DNA of 64,000 bases from Gracilaria gracilis (lineage: Eukaryota > Rhodophyta > Florideophyceae > Gracilariales > Gracilariaceae): positions 992,001-1,056,000 of the forward strand of contig JARGSG010000006.1 in the NCBI GenBank assembly GCA_030374805.1, read 5' to 3'. Of the stretch, positions 24,501-35,567 are shown in pieces. The position numbers and the translations under genes were made by a program. The number at the start of each line of letters is the position of its first letter. The first letter of the stretch is position 1. Under the pieces are notes generated by a model. That model made no database searches. It was not told where the DNA came from and worked only from the letters and a program-made list of their open reading frames with translations.

Positions 24501-25461
24501 ACTCCGCTATGGAGATCCCGTAACGTCTTGCTCCTGTTTTGCACTCCAATAAATAACCATCTGCGATTCCACCATATCTTTGGATGTACCAGCCAAAATG
24601 GAGTATGACAGGATCATCGCACAAATGGGAATCAATTCAATCCTCAATACTTCAACTCCCCCAGCAGCGTCCTACACCATTCATGCGTGCGACATGGTAA
24701 AATGTCATCGAGAGGATGACTTCGTAACGAAGCGAGAAAGACTCTTTTACGGACCAGTCTGCGTCTTGCCAGTCGAAAACAACAATTTTTTGTGTGTCAG
24801 AACGGTAAATGCGTCCAGCACAGCATTTGCAAATGCGTGCCTGACACAGCTTTCAACGACTACCATTCCACCACGTATCAACGCTATGAAGTGAAAGTAT
24901 CGAAGCCAGCTGGTACCAATCACGTCAAACTCACTAGAGCTTGTAGCCATGATCCCCAAGCTGTTATTACAATTCCGTATGTCATTCAGCTCATTCAACG
25001 TTAGATGGGCCACGGTGTCTAGAGCCCCGGCACAGAAAGAATATCACTTCAAAAAAAGCACCCGAAGACGGTGAGTAATGCTGAGTTGGAGGTCTTTCAG
25101 GTGGTTTAACATGAAAGGGGTGGCATGGCGCACTGAATGATGAGAAACCAAACGCCTGGATATCGAACCGTCGTATTCTAATGGCTGCTCACTTGATTCA
25201 GGTGGATTGTACGCCGATTTCAGTTTAGTATAAATTGCCAAGCTGATGCGACAGCCTCCGATCGACCTGTCTTACCGTCGCGATATCAATCAAGCGTTCA
25301 ACTCTAACGAAACCTCAAACAAGATCTCTTCGTTCTCTTCCAGTTTTCCTACTCAATCATATCACCCAGAAGATACCGCTTTCAACAACGCCTCATCAAA
25401 CGTTCATCTTACCCACGGATCTGTTTTTCGAGAATGTATTTCAAAATCTTTTTTATGATCC

Positions 25462-25786
25462 TGGCTTTCAATACTTCAGAAAGATTCACAAAATATGGCA
25501 CGGCGTTCTCCATCATCGAACGTTTTCGTAACCTCGATATATGTACCTGGGGAAACAGATGTAGGATATCGCAGCTTCGAACTCTACGCTGTTGCAGTAT
25601 TTGTGACGTTCATCATACTGCATCGTTAAAGGCATTGAGGACATCATTGCCATTTCGATTTCCAATTGTAGGTTCCGCGAGAAGAATGGGAATAATCCGG
25701 CGGCCAGATGGAAGGAGTCAGGGGCGCCACCCTCTCGAATTCAGTGCCCGTAGAAAGGGCATGCGGGTGGTGAACGGCCAAACGGA
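25462..25786. repeat. Inverted form of the segment, unit 3
   Basis: Same orientation and nearly the same sequence as unit 2, with several one-base insertions near its right end. Confidence 0.9.
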
Positions 25787-27519
25787 GTCTTGCCGCTTCC
25801 TGCAGGAGACTAAATTGAACCTCTTTCCGACGTTAGTTGTGGTTGGACTCGTGTTTGAAATACTGTATTGGATCCAGTATTCCGAAGGGCGTCCCTGATC
25901 ACTCGCAGTGGCGTGAATTCTTTGCGTAATTCAGTGACAGAAATGGTAGGGGAAGGAAAGAAAAAGAGCATCGTTAGAACCGACCGGAATATACTGTATG
26001 TTTCACAGCATGTCTCTATCTCGGCGGACAATGTCCACCAGACATCAATCACATTGTTCCGGCATCTGAGAGCACTTCACTGAGTAAAGAAAATTACTTA
26101 CTTACCAATTCTTGCGTTTCTTCATTTTGCCCCAAGGGCCCAATCTTCGGAAATCGTCAACGTTGCTGCGGGCTGATTGAGAGAACTCATGCCTGTCGTA
26201 TTTGATCGCCATGATAGAATGGTGCGCCTGGGGATCCATAATTACATGCCGCAAGCCTTGGTGCACCCATTCATCTTAACATCGTTACCAAATGCGACTA
26301 CATGCTGCTCATAGGAACAATTATCTTCCCGAATGGGAGTCGGAACGCGGCTCGAATATCTTCTTTCGAAAGATGTCAAGCACCGAGCCCTTCTGCATTT
26401 CCTTTTCTTCTCACTGAATCAGCACGCGAATCCCTGCGTGGTGACAAGCACTTCGCGACCTATTCCAAGCACGTAAAGTGGTTAAAGCCCTTCGCCATGA
26501 CGTATTACATGCCTTCCAGGCTGGCCCATCTCCTTCTTGCGTTTCCATCGAGATGAAGCGCTCTTCGAACAGCGGCGATCGGGATGATCAAATTTTCGGC
26601 GAGCGCGGGTGTGACAGCGGCCGGCTTCCGGCGCCGACGGGTGGGTGGCAAGCGAACAGCCCATCGAAGCCGAGGGCGATCGGCCGCGAGGCGCCCGCCC
26701 GCCCTCGTCTCGCGGTAGTCCACGCCCTCACCTCGCGGCCGCGCGAGAGGCGCCCGCGAGGCGAGGCGCCCGCAGGGATGAGGACGCTCGCGAGACGAAG
26801 AGCGGTGCGACGGCCGTCGTCGCAGCTTGGATGATGCGCGAAGCGGAGCGCCGGCGATGGCCATATTATAATGGCCGCTGCGTCGTCGCTCGCGCCACGT
26901 CACAGACACGTGATCTGGCAGCAGTTGAGCGATTGCTTCATGTCAATTGGAGTGCTCCACGTGGATACGTGAACTGCGTGTAACCGGCTACCAAGGAAGC
27001 GCGCGGATACTTTGGACATATTCAGTGCTCGGACCCACACCCTTGAGTGGACCCGCACCAACCGCGACAGGAGCACTGTGAGGGAGCGTAGGTCCGGACT
27101 TCCTGGATCGGGTGGGGCCGATGTTCCGACTTCCCGGATAATTGGCACTCCATTGTATCAGAGCTCCCAGAGTCATACCCAATTCGTCATGATGCTCTCG
27201 TCGTCGCGATCACTTCTTGTTGCAGCATCGCCGCCATCAACATCTACGACCTCCATCGCTCCACCGCCGATCACCGGAAAATCCCCACGTCCCAAAAAAG
27301 GTCTCCACACGAACGTTTTTTCATAGCCGCCCTCTCAAAATCGCAACAGACACGACCAGAACCATCTGCACCACAACTGAGTTTCAACATTTCAGTCGCC
27401 CTGTACATCTTTGAAGTAACGCTATCTCCCTATCAAACGTGGGAACTTCCGCTACAAACACGATTGTCTCTATCGTCAGAAGGTCGGTGGCGGTCGGCAA
27501 GGGTGCGAACACCTCCATC

Positions 27520-27759
27520 GCATCGGACGTCGTCGCATCTTAAGCGGTCGCATCTTAAGCGGTCGCATCTTAAGCGGTCGCATCGTTCGCCGTCGCATCT
27601 TGAGCGGTCGCATCGTACGCGGTCGCATCGTAGGCTGTCGCATCGTACGCCGTCGCATCGTACGCTGTCGCATCGTACGCCGTCGCATCGTACGCTGTCG
27701 CATCGTACGCCGTCGCATCGTACGCTGTCGCATCGGACGCCGTCGCATCGTACGCCAAT
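27520..27759 (+). repeat. 15-bp minisatellite, 16 repeats (unit 4)
   Basis: Same sixteen repeats. An unchanged copy number in all four units argues that the units are very young or are homogenised as a whole. Confidence 0.95.
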
Positions 27760-29893
27760 GTATATTCTCTCATCGCTGCACAGCACTTACTATGCAACAA
27801 GTATGCTACAAATACGTAACAGATCTCGACGCCTTACCGACCCAACATCGTGGTAGTCTCCAAACCTTCCCGATTCCTAGCGTGTCGTTAACATGACCTC
27901 CGGACAGGAACCGCCATCGCTAATGAAGCATATCGCCACACAACGTGTATGTACTTCTTGACCGTCCCTGTACTAGTCGACCTGTCGACCCACCACTCTC
28001 GCCTTACTCACAATTCTCTACTTCACCGCCGTCAAGGCTCCCGTGGATGACCAATTGGGCCCTAAACAATGCAGTTACCGCGGTACAGCTCCGACACACC
28101 ATTGCCATTACCAAACTGAGGGTGGAACCAATGCAAACTATCTCAGCCGAACCGCTGCAGCGACCGCATGGCGCGCCGGGTGACGACAATTGTTTGACCA
28201 ATTCATGAACACGCCAACAGTTGAGATCAAAGCGCAATTCTTTGTACCAAACACAACAGATCGATCATGACTGCATTTAGTCAGATACCTTCTACCGCAT
28301 CACGTTGCGACCCTTCTTTCATTGTTAAGCTCTTCCAATCTGCGTTACAAAAAGGAAACGGAAGTTGTACACTTGGAAGTGGTACGCTTTCGGGACGAGC
28401 GCTGTAATGGAAGTTGTTGACTCCGCATCGAACACTCGAGAGTGCCACACAGGCAACTAACATCTGTACAAGAATATCGCAGCGGCTTCGGCGAGCTAGA
28501 GCAGTTGCGGTGACATCACAGAAAATGGGAAACAACAAACTCGAATGTGGGATATCTATGGATAGGGTGGGCCATGCATCTGCGAATCCACCTGAGTTAG
28601 TGTAAGTGTACCCCGTCAATGGTAAACACGTTACAGGGTACAGAGGTACCGTGTACGCAGATCGTTTCATGCACATCGCTGGAAAGCAACCGATCTCGAA
28701 ACCTTCACACAAATCAGTGTGTGTGCCGTGAAGACTGATGACTGCGGCTGCTCGCTCTGGCGGGGACGATAGCACCTCACAGGAGCTTGGCCGGTTATCA
28801 CTGCACCTCCGCCGCAGGGTTTTGGATCATTCCGCGGCGAGCGCCATTGGCCTGCTAGAGCTCTTGACAGACTTGAAGTGAGTAAATTATGGCCCCGATA
28901 GTCTGTGGATGGAGATGCGAGGCGCTGCAGAGAATGTGCCACGAACTGTACGGGGAACATCTCCCGCAAATAGTTTGGGCAGTTCGCCACAATCGTCGAT
29001 CGTATTGATTTTGATCTTGTGTCACAAGAAGAATTGCTTGGATTGGATGCCCCGGATGACTCACAACTTTGGAATCCAACAGGTATTTGTAATATAGTGT
29101 AATACAGTGGGGCATTATGGCCATTACGTGTGATTACATCACGGCCATAGAAGTATTACAAGGATATAACTCCCCGTTGGAGAGAAGCTCTCGTTGGTCC
29201 CAGATCGACAGTATTTCGTTCGTGGTTCTTGTCGTGCGGCGTCCGTCGTTGAACGCTCTTAAGAACGTTGCAGGAGGTCACTTGGTTGCGCGCAAATGCG
29301 CGCAAATGATAGACTGTTATTGTATTGATCCGTGTTCCTCACGACTAGCGTGGGTGGCATGTAGCTGCGTAGGTTACGTCTCTGCTCGTGCGGACAAAAG
29401 AACCGCCCAAGGCGAGCCTGGTGCGACTCAGGCTCGCTACTTAACCGGAAAGGACCAAGTAAACGCAGAGACCCTGGGCAGGCGTCTGGTTGACGCTCTC
29501 TGCGCCTTCGTCCTCCTCCATATCTACAGTTCTGGTGAAGATGTTCAGTACCAATTATTATCTGCCCTCACTCCCTTGCAGTTTGCTTATGAGAGTGATG
29601 GCGATATGGGTTGATGAATGAAAAGACCCTCAGGTTTGGAGATGTGACCATCTTTATTTTACGTTTGGAGAAGAATGTAAAGCGTACACAAGTCGGAAAG
29701 ATCAATTTGACATAGAAAGCCGACTGACATTCAGTGCAAGAAGAAAGGGTCCAATCATTGTTCGAACGAGAAGCTTATGCTCTGTCACAAGTGTGGGAGG
29801 ACAGACAAACACCGAACATACAGCGTTTCACCGTCTCAACGTCAGAAGCACAATACCATGTGCGATAAACTCGAATACAAAACTTCCGTTACT

Positions 29894-30550
29894 TCATCTA
29901 TTCGCAGTTTTCATATTCCTGTCCCTCTCCTCACAGAGTACTGCGTTTTCATGATCTATGTTCGCCATGAAACGTAAGCTTTGGTTGCGAGAAATACCGA
30001 ACGTTTGAACAAAGTTTTCTTTTCTTTCAATTTCGAACCACCAATTTATCTCCTTAAGTCTTGCCTCTGCCATAGCCTTTGATCTGTTTGCCATTTCTTC
30101 CGATACGCGTAGTGATTGGAGCATCTCCGCATTGTCTTCTGCCAGAGTAGACAGAGCATTCACGTTTTGAATCAACTCTTTGAAGATGACGGTTACTCGG
30201 AGCAAACGGACCTTAAGGTCACGGGCGAGGCCGATAGAAGCGTTCCTAGTCCGTAAAGCCGCCATCATTTCATTTCCTTCATCAAGATCAGTCTGTTGCT
30301 TCTTAACGGCAGCAAGAAGAAGATCCACCGCGTCCTGTACGAAAGGCTTATCATCCTCGTTTGAGATCAGAATACTTGCCAGCCTTATCATTGCCACTTC
30401 ATCATAGTTTTCGCAAATTGCTTGATGAAAGTATGCTTCATTGTTCTGTGGCATGAAGAAAAGCAAGCTCAGGTGTTCCTGATATTCGTAGCACATCCAA
30501 AACGCCGGGTAGGCGTTTCTGCTCAGCCATACGGCAAGGTTATCTGACAC
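29894..30550 (-). pseudogene. Helical protein frame with altered N terminus (unit 4)
   Basis: The last 190 or so codons match the protein of units 1-3. An extra A in a short run near 30465 (GAAGAAAAGC where the other units have GAAGAAAGC) shifts the first 20 or so codons out of frame with the normal start. The open frame therefore begins at another upstream codon and has an unrelated N terminus. This is either a broken copy or a sequencing error. Confidence 0.5.
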
Positions 30551-32261
30551 AAAAAGGAACAGATTGAGGAAAAAGACGTGTATGTCGCCTCGAGGCTCGT
30601 CCGATGGCGAAGAAATGACTCGGGTCTCTCAAGATCAGCATGATCTTTCGTCGCGTACGTTGGTACTGTGAAGTTCACAAAGTGTTCACAGTGTGAACAC
30701 TTTCTATTTTGACAAGTGTAATAACGTTGTACAGCACGGACCCGTGTAGCCAGGGCAGGTTACCGTACTTTATGAAGCCACCAACTAACTACAAACGCAG
30801 CGAGAGTACAAGGTTGGCCCCAAACCCGACTCAGCTTGTTTTTCGAGTTGCAGCTGCACTATCTCCTAATTCAGTCATACTTCTAGCGGCATATCTTGTG
30901 TCTCATCGTACCGATACGGTGTATATGCATCGTTCGAATATTGTCTATTTAGTTGACGGTGATTTAACAGGAAAGAAAAAGCAAGTCGCTTCTGCCTCAG
31001 CAAAGAAGTGTGCAGCAGCCTTTGCGGAATGACGGCGTCATATACAGCAGCAATGGATCGCTTGCTACCCGTTGTGAACAAGCTCCACAATATATTTCAG
31101 AGATGTGGCCTAGCAGACCCAATTGACTTTCCTCAGATCGTTGTTGTCTCTCGACCTCACAGACATCATGGGAGATTTGAGCAAGCCATGGTAACATTGG
31201 GACAGTGTGTTGGATGTTTTTCATCACCAGAACCGTGTGAACGGAATGGATAGGGTTGTGGTACACACGGGACGTGGGGCCCTCAATGCGCCGTTAACGA
31301 CGCCGGGTTGTGCGCATACTCTACCCAAGGCCCTTGCGCCCAGGGTAAGTGAAGTTAACACCCAATAAACTGTAGCCCGCGCCCACTCCTTCACTGTGAG
31401 AGAGATGACAGATCTACAGGCAAAGTGTTGCAGAAAACCTTCTCGCCGATGGAAGAGCTGAGGCGGCACCTCTCAGGACAAATATCGAAACGATTCTCTG
31501 CGTCACGTTGTCGAGCAGGATTGCTCTCCGCACTTAGTTAATTTCAAAACCAGGCTACTTGAATCATACCCAAAGACACCATGACGTTCTCGTCGTCGAG
31601 ACCACTTTCATTGCAGCATCACCATCAGCATTGCAACTTCTAACGCCCCACTGCCACCCCCAGAAAACCGCAACTTCCACATATACGTACCCATAACAGC
31701 CATCTCAAAATCGCGACAGTGTTGAAAACACCCCACTACAGCCCGCCAAGCACAGCAGAAGACCGTTGGAACTGGACTTGAGAGGGTGAGCCGCTGCAGC
31801 CAGTTCGCATGTGCTCATCTGAAGACGATATTTGAGCCGCGCCTGCAGCAATGGATCCCATCAGAGTGCACACAGGCTGGCAGTCGTGTGTCAAAATTTG
31901 CATATGTGAATTTTGGTGTTCTTTTGAAGGTACGAGTCAGGGGCGTATTTCTGACTACTTATTTTTCGGGTTCGAAGTCAAATAGTCAAGCATATTTGGC
32001 GGTAGTCAGTCAAAGTAGTCAAAAAGTAGTCAATTTTAAGTATTTACGTTATTTTAAACGTGCTTTTCTGTGTTATACAATGTATTAGTAGTTTAGGACA
32101 ATAACGGAGTCCCCCTCAAGCCACATTGACGCTGAACAAATTGCCACAGAATTACTGTTCGAACAAAAATCGTCCTACTCACTATCCGCGTTCCGATTAA
32201 ATTTTAATTTTTGTAGCTTTAAAAGCAAACTAAGCTCTTATGTACACTCTGACTACTTTAA

Positions 32262-34872
32262 CCCTTGTCAGGCGGACCCGGAATAGGTGTGAAACTGACG
32301 CAATTCTCGTTTTTCTCTCGAGCATATCTACAAACTTAGTCAACCGAGAAGGCTAAAACAAAGTGCATTCAAGAAGTCTTTCTTTCTTCTTTTACTTGAC
32401 ATTCAGCATATGTAATGTAAATGAATACATCACAAAATACGCGCTGCAAAACAGATGGCTCAAAACTGAAATAACAATGCTGCTGGGACCTGAATTTTGT
32501 ACAATTTTTTGGAATAGACCCCTACTCCATTTGGAATAGGAGGTATTCCATTTGGAAAAGCTCTTTCCAGTGCGTGGAACATTCACAAAAGAGCCATATG
32601 CAAAGTACAAAAACATTAATGCGATCTCGAAACAGCTCGATAACCAAGGTTCGAGATAACCGTGCAATTGGAACCATGTATAAACCAAATTTATTGTACC
32701 AAACCCAACTACTCCAGCAAAAATTGCCGGCCACATCTCTGCTACTATTCAGGGTGATGTGTTAAATTTTACTTTACATAGTTCCTACCCCATGTCGTCT
32801 CGAAGACATTTCGATGTAGGTGTTTGTTTCTGAATGGCTCATACTGTTGCCAACCATATTCTACTTTGATACCACTTGCGACTAAGCGAAGGTATCTATT
32901 TATGCAAGTCATCACTGCATGGTAGTGTCCCATCCCTCACCACAGCTCATTATGGTAAAAACTTTTTGCGTTTTCAAGAAGAAACCTCGTCCGTAATGAC
33001 ACGGACACCAATTTATCCCAATACTCTTGAACTTCGCCTTTGTCTTCAAACTGTTCAAGAAGCTGCAACAACACCACACGGCTTGTCGAGCCCTCTGTCA
33101 GAACCTCTAAGACACAATTGAAGCCAAAAAAGATTTCTGTCGCCATTCACATTGCAGACTGCATTATACTGTCCATGATACCAAAGTTCGTGCTTGAAAT
33201 TGTTTTTTAAAAGGGAGACAGTGTCTCTCGCGGCGTTTAAACTAAAAGCAGGCGGCCCTTGGAACTAAACTACCAAAAACACCGTGTTTCTAGTAAAGAT
33301 AAACCTAGCTTATTTAAATGTGCATTCGCAGGGATGAGTGATTTCATGGCATGTTTACTCTTACTGCTACTTAGAACCTTTTTCATTGGAGCCCATCATG
33401 AGAAAATAAACTGAAAAAACTGGCGGGACTCCGAATGAAGCATAGTGCGCTTCTATCTTAATCTCTCCTTCACACTCTGATATGGGGGGTTTCTAGCCTT
33501 TTCAGCAAATTGGAGAAGATGGACTTCCCATGTTGTTACCAGACATTTTGCTCCTAATAAAAGGATAAAAGAAAACCACAATGGTAAAGTACTTAGAGCC
33601 GTCAAATAGACTGCTGCTACGACTTTCGGACCATGCTCCGGCGGAGCATGGTGTTGTATGCCGAGGTTTACTGTTCTCTTTCTACAGCAATGCAACATGC
33701 TAAGAGAGCAATGTTGATTTTTGCTTGTTTCTATGTAACGAATATACCCGGAAGTGGGCTATTCCCAATGGAAGTAGCCCTCTTCCACTCGTGTCTATCG
33801 GACCAGCGCGTTGACCTCATATGAGGTCAGCACAGATAGTGAGAGAAATGTAAAAAATTGGATAAAGCTTTGCACATAATTCAGCGATTCATTAGAAAAC
33901 AGCTACAATTATGCAATCAAACTAGTTTCATAACACCAAATAACCATTTGAAGCGAACCAATTCCAAGCAATAAGTGCTTTAGTAGTCATCTGATTGCAT
34001 GTAGAATTACTATTTAGGTGTAAACGCCCAAACATTCTACATATAACTTAAAAACTGCTTATAATGCTTCAAAAGTACTGAATGTTTTTGTTGCTATAGT
34101 TCTTGACGATCAGCTAGTATTGAGATAACGCACTTTTCAATATTTAATGAGCCAAACGTATGTGTGCAAGAGATATATAAGCATTCTGACTGCGTTTAAA
34201 CACATTTAACCTACTAGCCTACGCACAGAACATTCAATCTTTATAGTACGTTAAGTCACATGAAGTTGTATAGTGGTATTATTCTCAGGTTTGTTTTTGT
34301 TTCAGTTCGCATCATTGCACCTAAAAGATCCTTAAACACAGTTTTGTACCGTGTTAGTTTCACAAGTCTGCAAAAATGATGTCCATAGCTTTCCAGATAG
34401 AATTTCCATTAAATTTGAGAAGTACGGCATTTCAAAGTTATGGAAAAACTATTGTGAATTATACTAGGCCGTTTACACCCTTTATTCTGAGAGCAATTTG
34501 AAACAGGTTGAATGTATGTTGTCGAGGTTTTCTGGTTTACTTTATGAAGAAGGATAAAAAAAACTTCTTTTCGTTGAAGAAGTTAAAATTTGATTAAAAT
34601 TTCTAATGTAGCAAATATATCTTTTCCCCAATTACTACTCAGCGTCGTTCTTTGTACTAGATGTTCTACTCCGCCATAAATGTGATGCCGAATGCGGTTC
34701 TAAAGAGGTGCTTTAGAGACTCTGAACTGGTTTACATCAATTTTTATAAAGTGTTATATTTTGACCTCATATGAGGTCAGTTGTCAAATAGACACTCGGA
34801 AGAGCTCTTCCGGGTACGTATTTCACGAAAAATCATACCCGGAAGAGAATACTTCCGGGTATTCGACGAGGG
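32262..34872. mobile_element. piggyBac-type element, 2.6 kb
   Basis: Flanked by TTAA at 32258-32261 and 34873-34876. The left end reads CCCTTGTCAGGCGGACCCGG and the right end, read inwards, CCCTCGTCGAATACCCGG. A TTAA duplication with CCCT ends is the piggyBac signature. Inside, the DNA is AT-rich and has only short frames (for example 32392-32736 and 32937-33146, minus). I do not recognise a transposase, so it is either non-autonomous or heavily decayed. It sits inside the hAT element, so it is the younger of the two. Confidence 0.75.
33748..34818. repeat. Inverted arms with an 18-bp palindrome at each end
   Basis: The perfect palindrome TGACCTCATATGAGGTCA occurs twice, at 33812-33829 and 34762-34779. 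Outside each copy the flanks are inverted relatives of each other, running out to ACCCGGAAG on the left and CTTCCGGGT on the right. The arms are imperfect and of unequal length. This could be a further small element nested in the piggyBac-type element, or its own subterminal repeats. No clear target duplication seen. The roughly 930 bp between the palindromes holds no convincing gene. Confidence 0.5.
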
Positions 34873-34998
34873 TTAACTGACTACTTCTCAAACGATGAAG
34901 TCAGTCAGTCATATTCATGTGCTTTTTCCATAGTAGTCAGTCAGTTAGAAATACGGGCCTGGTACGAGTAGATCTGTATCCGACTGAAAGACTCACCA

Positions 34999-35069
34999 AC
35001 GACGATCGCCGAGCCTAGCGACGGTCGTGCGCAATCCAGTATAAAAGCTTTCGGCTGACGGCCGAAAGC
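34999..35069 (+). promoter_or_regulatory. A' LTR core promoter with paired hairpins
   Basis: TATAAAAG at 35040-35047. Directly downstream is a perfect 9-bp stem GCTTTCGGC/GCCGAAAGC with a 5-base loop (35047-35069). Upstream, 34999-35028 forms an imperfect stem around ACGACGATCGC. The same layout recurs in the LTRs of A at 38331-38401 and 58694-58764. Confidence 0.65.
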
Positions 35070-35567
35070 AACCTCCGAAAAAAATATATATATAAATCCG
35101 AAGGTGTGCCCTTTCCTTTTTGCCTGACTCTCCTGTTCTCCAGTTTTTGTTTCTCCGCTTTTCGCGCTTCTTTCGCCACCCCGTACCCTGCGCATACCCT
35201 CAACTTCTGCGACTTTCAGTTTAAACAACTTGACTAAAAAATCCCTACAGTACTGTTACTCGTAGAACTCGCCAACAAAGCACTTTGATCTCAAAGAGTA
35301 CGAGTTCTCTTGCAACTACTGTACCTTTTCGTTTTCTGTAATTCTCACATGGCTTCTAAGTATGGAGTCTTTGCTTACATCAAAGCTCCCGTACTTAGCG
35401 AGTTTACGCAAGGAGCTCTGATTCGGTTCGAAACTGCTTTCGCAGCCTACAAGAAGAAATGTTCCGATGTCAATCATTCTCGCATTGAAGATGACCAAAT
35501 GGCTATCGCTTCTATCACAGACTGCATTGTCGGCGAGTTTTACGAGTAACAGTACTGTAGGGATTTT

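Larger units (their letters stand above)
17830..26759. repeat. 8.9-kb tandem array, unit 3
   Basis: Third complete unit. It shares the inverted segment form with unit 2 (25462-25786). A one-base G insertion near 20415 splits the 165-codon plus frame seen in units 1, 2 and 4. From about 25670 to its end it carries many one-base insertions relative to units 1 and 2, most in homopolymer runs, which looks more like consensus error than evolution. Confidence 0.96.
26760..31719. repeat. 8.9-kb tandem array, unit 4, truncated
   Basis: Fourth unit, matching unit positions 1 to 4951 and then stopping abruptly at 31719, where LTR element A' begins with TGTTG. The last bases before the junction match unit 1 at 4940-4951. 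The rest of the unit should lie beyond the far end of A', outside the window. The first 1.4 kb shares the indel excess of the end of unit 3; a few true-looking substitutions appear near 30.9-31.0 kb. Confidence 0.95.
31938..34961. mobile_element. hAT-type element with nested insertion
   Basis: Bounded by an 8-bp target duplication GTACGAGT (31930-31937 and 34962-34969). The LTR copy of A at 38431-38440 holds this site once and uninterrupted, which confirms the insertion. The ends are inverted: CAGGGGCGTATTTCTGAC on the left and, read from the right, CAGGCCCGTATTTCTAAC. Both an 8-bp duplication and CAGG ends are typical of hAT. Near both ends the motif AGTAGTC or AGTCAGTC repeats several times, as hAT subterminal transposase sites do. 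Without the nested piggyBac-type element only about 400 bp remain, so it is non-autonomous. Confidence 0.85.
31720..35527 (+). mobile_element. LTR element A', 5' part (Ty3/Gypsy-like fossil)
   Basis: Plus-strand LTR element inserted in array unit 4. The 5' LTR runs from TGTTG at 31720 to AACA at 35277 and is enlarged by a nested hAT element. Without it the LTR is about 530 bp. The gag begins at 35349 (MASKYGVFAYIKAPVL), closely matching the gag start of element A, and is interrupted at 35527 by element A. The gag resumes at 58895-59052 and is cut again by element E. The 3' part lies outside the window. It is the oldest of the nested LTR elements here, since all the others sit inside it. Broken by large insertions. 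Confidence 0.85.

Noticed and set aside
35240-35567. Functional cruciform at 35240-35277 and 35528-35567
   Set aside because: Explained fully by the end of the A' 5' LTR facing the end of the A 3' LTR.
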